A stretch of 63,700 nt of DNA from JAJFUG01 sp964473155 (GTDB lineage: Bacteria > Gemmatimonadota > Glassbacteria > GWA2-58-10). The stretch is from positions 1 through 63,700 of the forward strand of contig CAYYNT010000019.1 in assembly GCA_964473155.1 (NCBI GenBank). The letters run 5' to 3'. This document shows, piece by piece, positions 32,081 to 41,351 of the stretch (positions within the stretch are counted from its first letter, which is position 1; the number at the start of each line of letters is the position of its first letter). Made by a program: the position numbers and the translations under genes. A model generated the notes under the pieces. That model was not told where the DNA came from. It worked only from the letters and a program-made list of their open reading frames with translations, and ran no database searches.

Positions 32081-33364
32081 ATGCCGAGAGTACTGTACCT
32101 GATCGCCCTGGAAAATGTGCTCGACAACGCCATATTCGAAAACCAGGTCCGGCGGATGCTGGTGGCGGTGCGTGGTGAGAATGCCGCCGAGGTGACGATT
32201 CTGGTGCTTCTGCCCTGGCTCGAGGTCACCCGCCGCGGCGTGTACAGCAATTTCAGCCGTCACCGCCAGGCCCTGAACAACCTTAGAAACGGTTTGAAAG
32301 AACAGGGGATCGGGCTGGTGGTGAGACGGGCGTTCGTGCCCTCGGCATTTTTCAACATGCGCACCGGCCTTCTGCGCTGGTTTGTCCTTTCCAGCCTGCC
32401 CGCGTTGCTGAGCCAGGTGCGCCGCTTTCGGCCGGATATCGTGCACTGCCGCTACTACTATGCCGCACGGCTGGCCCTGGCCGCCCGGCGGCTGGCCGGC
32501 GCGAAATACAGGGTTATTTTCGACCTGCGCTCGCTTCTGCCGGAACAGGGTCTGGTCAACGGGCAATGGAGCCAGGACAGCCGGGCATTCCGGGACTGGA
32601 AAGCTCTGGAACGGAAAATGCTGCTGGATGCAGACCGGGTGGTTTCGGTCTCACCGGCCATGACCGGGCGTGTGAGCGACGGGAACCCCGGACTGAGAGT
32701 CGAGACCATCCCGAATTTCGTGGACCTGGAACGGTTCAGGCCGGATGAAAATTCACGGCGGGAGCTGCGCCGGGAGCTCGGGATAGAGGAGCGCCGCGTG
32801 CTGGTGTTCTGCGGCACTCTCGGAGGACGGTACCCTGGGGACAGGATCGCCGAGTGCGTGCGGATTTATTTCTCCGCTTTCGGGCCGGAAAGCTTTTTCC
32901 TGCTGCTCAGCCCCTCGGATGAAAAGAGGCTGGCGCCCCTTGCCGGGGCCCTTCTGCATGACGGGTTGGAACGCGGGCGGGACTGGGAGTGCCATAGTGT
33001 GGAATCCGGCTCGGTGTCGCGCTACCTGAATGCCGCGGACTGGTCGCTTCTGGCTCTGGCGGATTCGATGAACGGCGTGGTGCAGCCGCTCAAGTTCGCC
33101 GAATACCTGGCTTTGGGTCTGCCGGTGCTGACCCACCCGGCCAACGAAGAGCTTGTTCATCTGACCCGCGAGCTGGGTGTGGGCGAGGTGCTGGATTCCT
33201 CCTCCGGGGGCTCGGAACTGCGCCGCCGTCTGGATTCCGGGCAGGAAAGCATGCGGGCGGCCTGCCTGCGGGTGGCGCGCGAGAGCTACGGGTTGCAGGT
33301 TTTTGCCGCGCGTTACGCCTCGATCTACCGGAAGCTTTCGGAGCGGGGGCCGGAAGACGGATGA
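32081..33364 (+). CDS. glycosyltransferase (GT-B, family 4-like)
   Basis: About 427 residues from the ATG at 32081; a GTG at 32054 is a less likely start. It has a GT-B layout: N-terminal MPRVLYLIALENVLDN, PDIVHCRYYYAARLALAAR, VIFDLRSLLPEQG; linker VVSVSPAMTGRV, VETIPNFVDLERF; C-terminal VLVFCGTLGGRYPGDR and VVQPLKFAEYLALGLPVLTHPANEEL (with the donor-binding Glu). It overlaps the next glycosyltransferase by ATGA. It presumably adds a sugar to the repeat unit made by this cluster. Confidence 0.8.
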   Translation: MPRVLYLIALENVLDNAIFENQVRRMLVAVRGENAAEVTILVLLPWLEVTRRGVYSNFSRHRQALNNLRNGLKEQGIGLVVRRAFVPSAFFNMRTGLLRWFVLSSLPALLSQVRRFRPDIVHCRYYYAARLALAARRLAGAKYRVIFDLRSLLPEQGLVNGQWSQDSRAFRDWKALERKMLLDADRVVSVSPAMTGRVSDGNPGLRVETIPNFVDLERFRPDENSRRELRRELGIEERRVLVFCGTLGGRYPGDRIAECVRIYFSAFGPESFFLLLSPSDEKRLAPLAGALLHDGLERGRDWECHSVESGSVSRYLNAADWSLLALADSMNGVVQPLKFAEYLALGLPVLTHPANEELVHLTRELGVGEVLDSSSGGSELRRRLDSGQESMRAACLRVARESYGLQVFAARYASIYRKLSERGPEDG

Positions 33365-34428
33365 AAGTTTATTTCCTGACAGAGGGCACGCGCACCTCCC
33401 CGGCCAGCCGTATCCGGGTCTATAATTATCTGGACCGTCTGGCCGGAAATGATGATTTTCAGGCGGAGACGGTCAGTTTCACCGGCGAGGCCTGTTGTCG
33501 CGCCCTGGTGTCGGGAAAAGCTCCCTGCCTTTTTCTGCGAGGCATCGGACAGCTTCGCCAGATGCGTATCTGGGCCGGTCTGCGTTCCGCGGCCGCCCGG
33601 TCGGATGCCGTTTTCATCCAGCGGGTCCTTCCGCCCGCGGGGATAACCGCACGGCTGGCTGCGCTGAAAAAGCGCCTGGTGTATGATTTCGACGATGCGG
33701 TCTATCTGGGCGGGACCGAACGCGAGATGCGTTTCCGCGAGATGATGCGCGCGGCCTCGCGCGTGATAGCAGTCAGTTCGGCCGCGGCGCGGGAGGCTGT
33801 CCGTCTCGGGGCGGAGGAGAGCCGGGTGGCCGTGATCCCCAGTCCGGTGGATTGTTCCGGTTACAGGGTGCGTCCGGCCGGTGGAGCAAGAAGCTCCTTT
33901 ACGGTCGGCTGGGTCGGCTCCCCCCCCACCACGCCGTATCTGAAGGCGATCTGGCCGGAGCTGGCCGCTTTCGCCGGAAAGAACCCCGCCGCGCGGTTCG
34001 TTTTTGTAGGGGCGAAAAAGTTTGACGCCGGGGTGTTTGCGGACCGCGTACGTTTCGAACCCTGGAGCGAGGTTAACGAAAAGGAACTGCCCGCGCTGTT
34101 TGACGCCGGTCTGATGCCGTTGCCCGATGATCCCTGGTGCCGCGGCAAAGGCGGGTATAAGCTGATTCAGTACATGGCTGCGGGCGTGGCCTGCCTGGCC
34201 AGTCCGGTGGGTGCGAACCTGGAGGTGGTGGAGGAGGGGCGGACCGGATTTTTCGCCCGTGAAAGCGGGGACTGGCTCGGGCTGCTGGACCGTCTGGCCG
34301 GTGATCCGAGTTTGTGCGGCAGCCTGGGGGCGGCGGGACGGGAGCGCGCGGAAAAAATGTATGATTATAAAGCGACAAGTGGGTTATTTCAGCAGGTCCT
34401 GGCAGAGGCCAGTCGCAGCAGCGCCTGA
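33361..34428 (+). CDS. glycosyltransferase with YDFDDA motif (GT4-like)
   Basis: A 355-residue GT-B protein. Motifs: TSPASRIRVYNYLDRL at the N-terminus, RLVYDFDDAVYLGG (the YDFDDA signature), FTVGWVGSPPTTPYLKAIWP, RFVFVGAKKFD, FDAGLMPLPDDPWCRGKGGY then KLIQYMAAGVACLASPVGANL (donor site). It is a clear paralogue of the enzyme at 38353 (same DFDDA, WxGSPTT, MP-PD-W-RGK-K blocks), so the cluster holds two related transferases, perhaps for similar sugars. Its ATG overlaps the upstream stop. Confidence 0.82.
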   Translation: MKVYFLTEGTRTSPASRIRVYNYLDRLAGNDDFQAETVSFTGEACCRALVSGKAPCLFLRGIGQLRQMRIWAGLRSAAARSDAVFIQRVLPPAGITARLAALKKRLVYDFDDAVYLGGTEREMRFREMMRAASRVIAVSSAAAREAVRLGAEESRVAVIPSPVDCSGYRVRPAGGARSSFTVGWVGSPPTTPYLKAIWPELAAFAGKNPAARFVFVGAKKFDAGVFADRVRFEPWSEVNEKELPALFDAGLMPLPDDPWCRGKGGYKLIQYMAAGVACLASPVGANLEVVEEGRTGFFARESGDWLGLLDRLAGDPSLCGSLGAAGRERAEKMYDYKATSGLFQQVLAEASRSSA

Positions 34429-34488
34429 CCGAGGGACTGTCACCGAGACCGCATCACGCCGGGGATAAGCCCCGGCCGCGGAGCAGAC

Positions 34489-35163
34489 ATGAAACTGTCA
34501 GTAATCATACCGGTGTACAACGAGCAGACCACGATCGAACAGGTTATCGACGAGGTCAACGCAGTGCCGCTGGAAAAAGAGATCATCGTGGTGGACGATG
34601 GCTCGACTGACGGAACAGTGGCGGCGATCAGGCGCGCGGAGGGCAAACTGACCCGTGTGCACCTTTCGCCGGTCAATTTCGGCAAGGGCGCGGCAATCCG
34701 GATCGGGCTGACCTATGTGACCGGGGATGTCATAATCATCCAGGATGCCGATACCGAGCTTGATCCGCGCGAGTACAGCCGTCTGCTCCAGAAAATCGAG
34801 GCCGGGGCGGATGTGGTCTATGGCTCGCGGTTCCTGGGCGACAACCCCGGAATCCCCAGGATAACCCGTTTGGCCAACCGTTTCCTGACCCTGCTGACCA
34901 ATGTCCTCTACGGCTGCCGTCTGACCGACATGGAAACCGCCTACAAGATGTTCCGGCGCGAGGTGGCCGGCCGGCTGCGCCTGCGCTGCATCGGCTTCGA
35001 GGTGGAGCCGGAGATTACGGCCCAGTTCCTGAAGAACGGTTTCCGGATAGAGGAAGTCCCGGTATCGTACAATCCGCGCACCTCCGAACAGGGCAAGAAA
35101 ATCGGCTGGCGCGATGGGGTGCGGGCGATCTATTACCTGTTCCTGTACCGTTTTTTCCGTTGA
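34489..35163 (+). CDS. family 2 glycosyltransferase (DPM1-like)
   Basis: A 224-residue GT-A enzyme resembling dolichyl/polyprenyl-phosphate mannosyl- or glucosyltransferases. SVIIPVYNEQTTIEQVIDEV at the N-terminus, EIIVVDDGSTDGT (nucleotide-binding DD), NFGKGAAIRIGL, IIIQDADTELDP (DxD), and VYGSRFLG then ETAYKMFRR. There are no C-terminal membrane segments, so it is the soluble/peripheral type. It may charge undecaprenyl phosphate with a single sugar for later transfer. It is the only GT2 enzyme in the cluster. Confidence 0.85.
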   Translation: MKLSVIIPVYNEQTTIEQVIDEVNAVPLEKEIIVVDDGSTDGTVAAIRRAEGKLTRVHLSPVNFGKGAAIRIGLTYVTGDVIIIQDADTELDPREYSRLLQKIEAGADVVYGSRFLGDNPGIPRITRLANRFLTLLTNVLYGCRLTDMETAYKMFRREVAGRLRLRCIGFEVEPEITAQFLKNGFRIEEVPVSYNPRTSEQGKKIGWRDGVRAIYYLFLYRFFR

Positions 35164-35206
35164 GATTTGTCTTGGCAGTGAGCCGTAAAAACGCCGGAGA
35201 GCGATT

Positions 35207-37129
35207 GTGTGCGGAATAGCCGGAGTGATTGACAGCCGCGGGCGGCCGGTGGAGCAGGCCCTGCTCAAGTCCATGGCCGACCGGATGATGCACCGCGGGC
35301 CGGATGACGAGGGTTTCTACCGGAACGCGCGCGCCGAGGGCCAGGATACTGGCGCACCGGTCTCTGCCGGGCTGGCTTTCCGCCGCCTGAGCATCATTGA
35401 CCTGGAGGGCGGCCATCAGCCGATGGCCAACGAGGACGGCTCACTGCGGCTGGTGTTCAACGGCGAAATATACAACTTTCAGGAACTGCGCACAGAGCTT
35501 GAGGCCCTGGGGCATCGTTTCGCCACCCGCTCGGACGGCGAGACTATAATGCACCTGTACGAAAGCTACGGGCCGCGTGGCGCGCTGGAACGCCTGCGCG
35601 GTATGTTCGCTTTCGCCCTATGGGATGAGCGCAGCGGCACGGCTTTCCTGGCCCGCGACCGGGTGGGCAAGAAACCGCTGGTGTTCCACGAGCAGGACGG
35701 CCGCCTGTGTTTCGCCTCCGAGCTGGCCGCCCTTCTGCAGGACAGCCGCATCCGGCGGGAAATTGACTGGAACGCGGTCTACCACTACCTGACTTTCATG
35801 TGCGTCCCGGCGCCCCTTACCGCATTCCGCGGAGTGCGCAAGCTGCCGCCAGCGCATTATCTGCTGTTCCGCAATGGAGAGACCGAGATTCACCGCTACT
35901 GGAGCCTGGAATACGTCCCCAAGCTGAAAGTGACCCGCCCGGAGGCCTGCGAGCGGATACGGGAGCTGTTCCTCGAAGCAGTCAGGCTGCGCCTGATTTC
36001 GGATGTTCCGCTGGGGGCGTTCCTTTCCGGGGGGATCGATTCAAGCGCGACCGTGGCGGCGATGAGCCTGGCCGGGGGCGGCAAGGTGCGCACATTTTCG
36101 ATCGGGTTCGAGGAAAAAAAATTCAACGAACTGCCCTTTGCCCGGCTTGTGGCCGAGCGCTACGGCACGGAACATCACGAGTTCACCGTGCGGCCGAATG
36201 CCCTCGAGGTCCTTCCTGAGCTGGTCGAGCACTATGGCGAACCTTATGCGGACAGCAGCGCCATCCCGACCTACTACCTGTCCAAAATGACCCGCGAATT
36301 CGTGACCGTGGCGCTCAATGGCGACGGGGGCGACGAGTCGTTTTCGGGCTACCGCCGTCACTGGGCGAACCGTATCGCCGGACGGATTTACTCGCTGCCG
36401 CCGTTCCTGCGAGACAGTCTGATCCAGCCGGTGCGCGCCCTGCCGGGCGGGTCGAATTACCACAGCCGTCTGAACGGCATGCGCCGTTTCGCCGAGGCGG
36501 CCAACCTGGCTCCATCAAAGCGGTACACTCACTGGACGGGTTTTTTCAGCGAACGGGAAAAAAGAGCTTTGCTGAGTCCGGCTTTGAGATCGGTCATCGG
36601 CGAGCTGGATTCCTCGCATCAGGTGGAGGCCCTGTTCGCCGGCGCGGTCGCTCTGGACGGAGTTGACGCAGCGCTGCTGACGGATGTGAATTTCTACCTG
36701 CCCAACGACCTGCTGGTCAAGGTGGATATCGCCACCATGGCCGTGTCCCTGGAGGGCCGCAGCCCATTCCTGGACCACCGTCTGATGGAATACGCCGCTG
36801 GTCTGCCCTCCTCTTTCAAGGTCCGGGGCCGCCAGTTGAAATCGATTCTGAAAGAGGCGGTCTCGCCCTGGCTGCCGCGGGAGATACTGAACAAGCCGAA
36901 ATGGGGTTTTGCCGTGCCCATCGGTGAATGGTTCCGCGGCGAGATGCGGGATTTCCTGCGCGACAATATTCTGGGTCCGGCCGCCATGTCACGCGGCTTT
37001 TTCGACCAGGCCGAGGTTGAACGCTTTGTCGCTATCCACCTGCGCGGGGAGCGGGACCTGGGACACCATCTCTGGATCCTGCTGATGCTGGAGTTGTGGC
37101 TGCGGGCCTTTATCGACGGGCGGCGATGA
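35207..37129 (+). CDS. asnB: asparagine synthase (glutamine-hydrolysing)-type amidotransferase
   Basis: A 640-residue protein starting at GTG with the sequence MCGIAGVIDS, whose Cys2 is the class II glutaminase nucleophile. Residues ~1-220: Ntn glutaminase (NGEIYNFQELR, TRSDGETIMHLYESYG, ARDRVGKKPL). Residues ~235-600: ATP-pyrophosphatase synthase domain with PP-loop FLSGGIDSSATVAAMS, NGDGGDESFSGYRRH and LPNDLLVKVDIATMAVSLEGRSPFLD. Such genes in glycan clusters are often used to amidate uronic acids rather than to make asparagine, as with WbpG-like enzymes in Pseudomonas O-antigen. The TGA overlaps the start of the next glycosyltransferase. Confidence 0.9.
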   Translation: MCGIAGVIDSRGRPVEQALLKSMADRMMHRGPDDEGFYRNARAEGQDTGAPVSAGLAFRRLSIIDLEGGHQPMANEDGSLRLVFNGEIYNFQELRTELEALGHRFATRSDGETIMHLYESYGPRGALERLRGMFAFALWDERSGTAFLARDRVGKKPLVFHEQDGRLCFASELAALLQDSRIRREIDWNAVYHYLTFMCVPAPLTAFRGVRKLPPAHYLLFRNGETEIHRYWSLEYVPKLKVTRPEACERIRELFLEAVRLRLISDVPLGAFLSGGIDSSATVAAMSLAGGGKVRTFSIGFEEKKFNELPFARLVAERYGTEHHEFTVRPNALEVLPELVEHYGEPYADSSAIPTYYLSKMTREFVTVALNGDGGDESFSGYRRHWANRIAGRIYSLPPFLRDSLIQPVRALPGGSNYHSRLNGMRRFAEAANLAPSKRYTHWTGFFSEREKRALLSPALRSVIGELDSSHQVEALFAGAVALDGVDAALLTDVNFYLPNDLLVKVDIATMAVSLEGRSPFLDHRLMEYAAGLPSSFKVRGRQLKSILKEAVSPWLPREILNKPKWGFAVPIGEWFRGEMRDFLRDNILGPAAMSRGFFDQAEVERFVAIHLRGERDLGHHLWILLMLELWLRAFIDGRR

Positions 37130-38331
37130 AAAGAGCGCTGTATATAACGTATGACGGTTTGCTGGACCCGCTGGGCCAGTCCCAGGTGCAGCCCTATCTG
37201 TGCTGGCTGGGACAGGCCGGTGTGCGGATATGGGTGCTGAGTTTCGAGAAACCGGATCGTCTTGACCGGGCGGCAATCGAGCGCATGCGCCGGCGGCTTG
37301 CCGCAAGCGGAGTGGGCTGGACAGCGCTGGTGTACCACAGCCGCCCGGCAGCGCCTGCCACGGCCTGGGACATATTGCGGGGAATGGTTTCTGGCCTGAG
37401 CCTGGCGGCTCGCCACCGCATACGGATCGTTCATGCGCGCAGCTACATTGCCTCGCTGATCGCCATGCCTGTGTGCGCTTTGCTCCGCGCCAGCTTCGTG
37501 TTCGACATGCGCGGCTTCTGGGCGGATGAGAAAGTAGAGGGCGGGGCCTGGAAGGCCGGCGGTGTGATGTACAGGCTGTTCAAGCGGCTGGAACGCGTGT
37601 TCCTGGGCCGGGCGGATGCGGTGGTGACCTTGAGCGAGCGCGGCGCGTCACTTGTGCGGGCGATGCTGCCGCCGGAGAGGAAAGAAATACCGGTCAGGGT
37701 GATCCCGACCTCCACCGACCTGAGCCTTTTCCGTCCTGCCGGGAAACCGGACCGCCAGCTCGATGAAAGGCGCGGGGTGCGCCTGGTCTATCTGGGGAGC
37801 CTCGGCACCTGGTATCTGCCGGAGGAGATGCTGCGATTTTTCGGTGCGGTGCTGGAGCATTATCCGGAAAGCGAATTCAGGTTCATTTCGGGTTCTCCTC
37901 GCTCCATGCTGGAGGCGGCTATGGCGGCCTCCGGATTGAGGGCCGATGCGGCGGCAAGGGTATCGCTCCTTGAGGTGGAACATGAGAGAGTGCCGGATGA
38001 GCTTGCGCGGGCGGATTTCTCGGTGTTTTTCATCCGGCCGGGCTTTTCGAAACAGGCCTCCTGCGCCACCAAGTTCGGCGAGTCCATGGCCTGCGGGGTA
38101 CCGGTGATAATTAACTCCGGAATCGGCGATCACGACTCGCATGTCCGGGACAACAGGGTAGGTCTGGTTCTGGATGGTTGCAGCGAGGAGTATTACCGTC
38201 TGGCGGTGGAGCAGATACCCGGCCTTCTGGCTGACAGCGGGTTGCGCTTTCGCTGCAGGACGCTTGCGGAGAGCCGGTTTTCGCTGGATCTGGCCGGACA
38301 AGCTTACCTTGAACTGTACGATGCACTCTAA
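37126..38331 (+). CDS. glycosyltransferase family 4
   Basis: About 401 residues from ATG 37126, which overlaps the asnB stop (ATGA). N-terminal MKRALYITYDGLLDPLGQSQ is a typical start for a subgroup of GT4 enzymes; IVHARSYIASLIAMPVC and FVFDMRGFWADEKVEGG follow. The C-terminal domain has LVYLGSLGTWYLPEEML, FIRPGFSKQASCATKFGESM then ACGVPVIINSGIGDHD, carrying the donor-binding Glu. It is translationally coupled to the AsnB amidotransferase, which might mean that it transfers or builds on the amidated sugar. That link is an inference. Confidence 0.82.
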   Translation: MKRALYITYDGLLDPLGQSQVQPYLCWLGQAGVRIWVLSFEKPDRLDRAAIERMRRRLAASGVGWTALVYHSRPAAPATAWDILRGMVSGLSLAARHRIRIVHARSYIASLIAMPVCALLRASFVFDMRGFWADEKVEGGAWKAGGVMYRLFKRLERVFLGRADAVVTLSERGASLVRAMLPPERKEIPVRVIPTSTDLSLFRPAGKPDRQLDERRGVRLVYLGSLGTWYLPEEMLRFFGAVLEHYPESEFRFISGSPRSMLEAAMAASGLRADAAARVSLLEVEHERVPDELARADFSVFFIRPGFSKQASCATKFGESMACGVPVIINSGIGDHDSHVRDNRVGLVLDGCSEEYYRLAVEQIPGLLADSGLRFRCRTLAESRFSLDLAGQAYLELYDAL

Positions 38332-38352
38332 GACAGAGGTTCGGGACTTGGG

Positions 38353-39528
38353 ATGAAAGTGCTATTTCTGGTTCCATACCCTTTACAGGGGGCAAGCAAC
38401 CGGTTCCGGGTAAACCAGTTCGTGCCGCTGCTGCAAGCCCGCGGCGTGCGTTGCCGGGTCCGCCACTTTTACAGCGAAAGACTCTGGCGGATACTGTACC
38501 GTCCGGGCCATCTGGCCGGTAAATTCATTCATGGGCTGATCTGTTCCCTGAACCGTTGCGCGGATATTTTCCGGGCACTGGGAAGCGATCTGGTTTTCAT
38601 ACACCGCGAGGCTTTCCCGGTTGGTCCGGCATGGTTCGAGCGCCTTCTGACCCTGATCGGCAAGCCGTACGTCTACGATTTTGACGATGCCATGTTCCTG
38701 CCGAACGTGGCCGATTCGAACCGCTTTTTCGCCAGGTTGAAATGTCCGGGCAAAATTGCCTCTATCATTCGTCTTTCCCGGATCACGCTGGCTGGGAACG
38801 AATATCTGGCTGAATACGCGCGCGGCTGCGGGGCGCGTCAGGTAAGGATCGCCCCCACGGTCGTGGATACGGACATGTTCAGGCCGCGCGGTCGGGAAAC
38901 GGAAAGGACCGGCGCGCCCGTGGTGATCGGCTGGATCGGCAGCCCGACTACGGTAAGGTACCTGGAGCCGATCTTTCCGGCCATCCGGTCCCTTCTGGCC
39001 AGGCATCCAGGCCGGGTGGAATTCCGCGTGGTCGGGGCAACCCTGCCGGGCGAGCTGCCGTCCGGCACGTCCTGCCGTCCCTGGAGCCTTGAAACCGAGG
39101 TCCGGGAATTGCAGGGATTTGATATCGGAGTGATGCCGATGCCGGATAACGACTGGACCAGGGGCAAGTGCGCGTTTAAGGCGATCGAGTACCTGGCGGT
39201 GGGAATACCGGCAGTCTGCAGTCCGGTGGGAATGAACCTTCAGTTGATCGAGCCGGGCGTGGACGGGTTTCTGCCGGAAAGCGCGGAGCAATGGGAGGAA
39301 GTCCTGTCAAAACTGATCGAGGACTCCGGTCTGCGGGAACGGATGGGAGCCTGCGGACGGGCCAAGGCAGTAAAAGTATACAGCGTGGAAAAAATTTTCC
39401 CGCTTTTTCTCGATACGCTGCTGGCAGCCGCCGGTGAAAAGCGCGCAGCATCAGGACTCCCTGTCACAGAAGGATATAACGGACAGGTCTGCCATAAACA
39501 GCATGAATCCACAGGAGCGGATGGATGA
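38353..39528 (+). CDS. glycosyltransferase with YDFDDA motif (paralogue of 33361 gene)
   Basis: A 391-residue GT-B protein. MKVLFLVPYPLQGASNRFRV at the N-terminus, then VYDFDDAMFLPN, VIGWIGSPTTVRYLEPI, FDIGVMPMPDNDWTRGKCAF and KAIEYLAVGIPAVCSPVGMN. The same set of blocks in the same order occurs in the 355-residue enzyme at 33361, so the two arose by duplication. The last ~25 residues (after LAAAGEKR) are unstructured, and the stop overlaps the start of the DUF4330 gene by 4 bp. Confidence 0.82.
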   Translation: MKVLFLVPYPLQGASNRFRVNQFVPLLQARGVRCRVRHFYSERLWRILYRPGHLAGKFIHGLICSLNRCADIFRALGSDLVFIHREAFPVGPAWFERLLTLIGKPYVYDFDDAMFLPNVADSNRFFARLKCPGKIASIIRLSRITLAGNEYLAEYARGCGARQVRIAPTVVDTDMFRPRGRETERTGAPVVIGWIGSPTTVRYLEPIFPAIRSLLARHPGRVEFRVVGATLPGELPSGTSCRPWSLETEVRELQGFDIGVMPMPDNDWTRGKCAFKAIEYLAVGIPAVCSPVGMNLQLIEPGVDGFLPESAEQWEEVLSKLIEDSGLRERMGACGRAKAVKVYSVEKIFPLFLDTLLAAAGEKRAASGLPVTEGYNGQVCHKQHESTGADG

Positions 39529-41351
39529 TTATCGATGAAAAAGGCCGCTTGTTCGGCATTATCAATGTGTTCGATCTGTTTGTCCTGGTGCTGCTGCTGA
39601 TCGGGATCTACCTGGGCGTTGCGGCCCTGATTGCAGTGCGCCAGACTCCGCTCGAGATAGTATCTATTACTCCGGACCAGGTGATGTCCGGGCAGGGGGC
39701 TGAAATCGGCCTTCAGATAAAAAACCGGAAAGTTATAAAAAGCGGCCGCGTCCGTCTGATACCCGCGGATTTCCAGGGTGAGACGCTACAGTTGGAGGTA
39801 TACACCAATTATGGGATTAGAGACAATGTAAAATTTAAGCTCTCTCCGGATGTGCGGCCCGGGCGCTACCGTGTGGAACTCGAACTGCTGACCCAGGACA
39901 GTTTCAGAAGGAACTCGATAGTCCTGGCGCAGCCGGAGGACAAATTTCTTAAACTGGAACAGGCTGAAGACAAGTATTGGCAGCTTTTGGGCGAAGCGGC
40001 AGTGCCGGCCGCCGCGGCAACCAGGCTTGACCCTCAGGTTGAATACAGGGATTCCACCGGTATGTTCAGCGCTCGAATCGAGGAATCAGAGCCGGAGACG
40101 AATAAATCATCTCGAGAACTGCTCCCGGGTGCAATCCCAACCGGGGAAATCCGTCTGGTGAAGTTCAGGTTTTATGTCCCTTTCACTGGACTACCGGATT
40201 TTCAAACCCGTTATCTGGGCGCCGGGAGCCGGTTTGTGCTCGAAACTCAGGAGGGCTGGATACCAGCATGGATGACCGGTCGAGGCGAGCTGAAACCGGA
40301 GCTTGCCCGTGACAGAATTCTCTGGGAAATGGACCTGCTGCTTCTGGTCTTTTCCGCGGAACAGCGCGCTGCGGTAAAAGCCGGGGCCCGTCAAACTGAC
40401 GACAGAGACGAGGTGCTGGCCGAGGTGCTGCAGGTGCTGGGCGAGGAACCGACCGGCTGGATATCGACCGCGCCGGAGAGCGGGCAAACGCCGGTCAACC
40501 TGCGTGTGCGGATGCGCCTTATGTGCAGCCTTAAGGATGGCCGTCTGCAATGGCAGGGACAATCTCTGGCGCCTCAGTCCATGCTGAAATTCAATTTCGG
40601 AGGACAGGAGATCAGCGGCAATCTGGTCGAGGACAAAGCTGGCGCACATACGATCAGGGTCAACCTTATCTTCCCGGTGTTGACAAGTTTCGCCGAAAAA
40701 CTGATCCGGCCGGGAGCATATCTGCTTGACCCGGCCAGCCGCAGGCCGGTGGGACAGATCGCCGGGATTATCGAGAGCGCCCCGGCCGAAATACCTGAAG
40801 CGTTCCTGGCTGACCGTGAGGTAGCCGGGCTGTTTGGCCGCCAATACCGTCAGGTGCTTGTAAGCGCCGCTCTCGAATGTGTCTTGCGTGAAAACGGGCT
40901 ATATGTGGGAAGCCAGATTCTTGCGAAGAATACGAACCTTATATTCAACCTTTTCTCCGAACAATTTCAGGTCCGTTTAAGCGACAATGGAAAGCTGCCG
41001 TCAAGAGCCGAGGCAGTCATTGTTAAGGCGGATGTGAAATTCACCTCTATCGATCCGCTGATTGCCGAGATGCTGAAACCTGGCGCCCAGGATATTGGAA
41101 ATATGGACAGTCCGGATATTGAATTGGAATCGATGGTATCCAACTCACCGGCCAAAGTTCTCCTGACCGGCGAGACAAGAATAACTGTTGCCGAACACCC
41201 GGTGTTGAGGGACGTTCAGGCCAGGGTAAAGCTGAAAGCCATCCGCCGCGGGGAGCAGTATTTCTTCCGGGGCGCGCCTCTGCTGATCGGCTCGACATTC
41301 AGTATGCGTTTCAGCAAATTCAACGTCAATGGAACTGTGATGGGGTTCTGA
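39525..41351 (+). CDS. large DUF4330 membrane-anchored protein
   Basis: A 608-residue protein. Residues 1-36 match the DUF4330 start (IIDEKGRLFGIINVFDLFVL followed by one transmembrane helix). Residues ~42-135 look like a beta-sandwich (SITPDQVMSGQGAEIGLQIK). Two DUF4330-like beta segments appear later: YVGSQILAKNTNLIFNLF (~465-490) and the C-terminal GAPLLIGSTFSMRFSKFNVN. DUF4330 proteins are usually ~150-220 residues, so this is a multi-domain expansion. They recur in exopolysaccharide loci but have no known activity. The bulk should lie outside the inner membrane. It overlaps both neighbours (ATGA before, TGATG after), so the three are translationally coupled. Confidence 0.65.
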   Translation: MIIDEKGRLFGIINVFDLFVLVLLLIGIYLGVAALIAVRQTPLEIVSITPDQVMSGQGAEIGLQIKNRKVIKSGRVRLIPADFQGETLQLEVYTNYGIRDNVKFKLSPDVRPGRYRVELELLTQDSFRRNSIVLAQPEDKFLKLEQAEDKYWQLLGEAAVPAAAATRLDPQVEYRDSTGMFSARIEESEPETNKSSRELLPGAIPTGEIRLVKFRFYVPFTGLPDFQTRYLGAGSRFVLETQEGWIPAWMTGRGELKPELARDRILWEMDLLLLVFSAEQRAAVKAGARQTDDRDEVLAEVLQVLGEEPTGWISTAPESGQTPVNLRVRMRLMCSLKDGRLQWQGQSLAPQSMLKFNFGGQEISGNLVEDKAGAHTIRVNLIFPVLTSFAEKLIRPGAYLLDPASRRPVGQIAGIIESAPAEIPEAFLADREVAGLFGRQYRQVLVSAALECVLRENGLYVGSQILAKNTNLIFNLFSEQFQVRLSDNGKLPSRAEAVIVKADVKFTSIDPLIAEMLKPGAQDIGNMDSPDIELESMVSNSPAKVLLTGETRITVAEHPVLRDVQARVKLKAIRRGEQYFFRGAPLLIGSTFSMRFSKFNVNGTVMGF

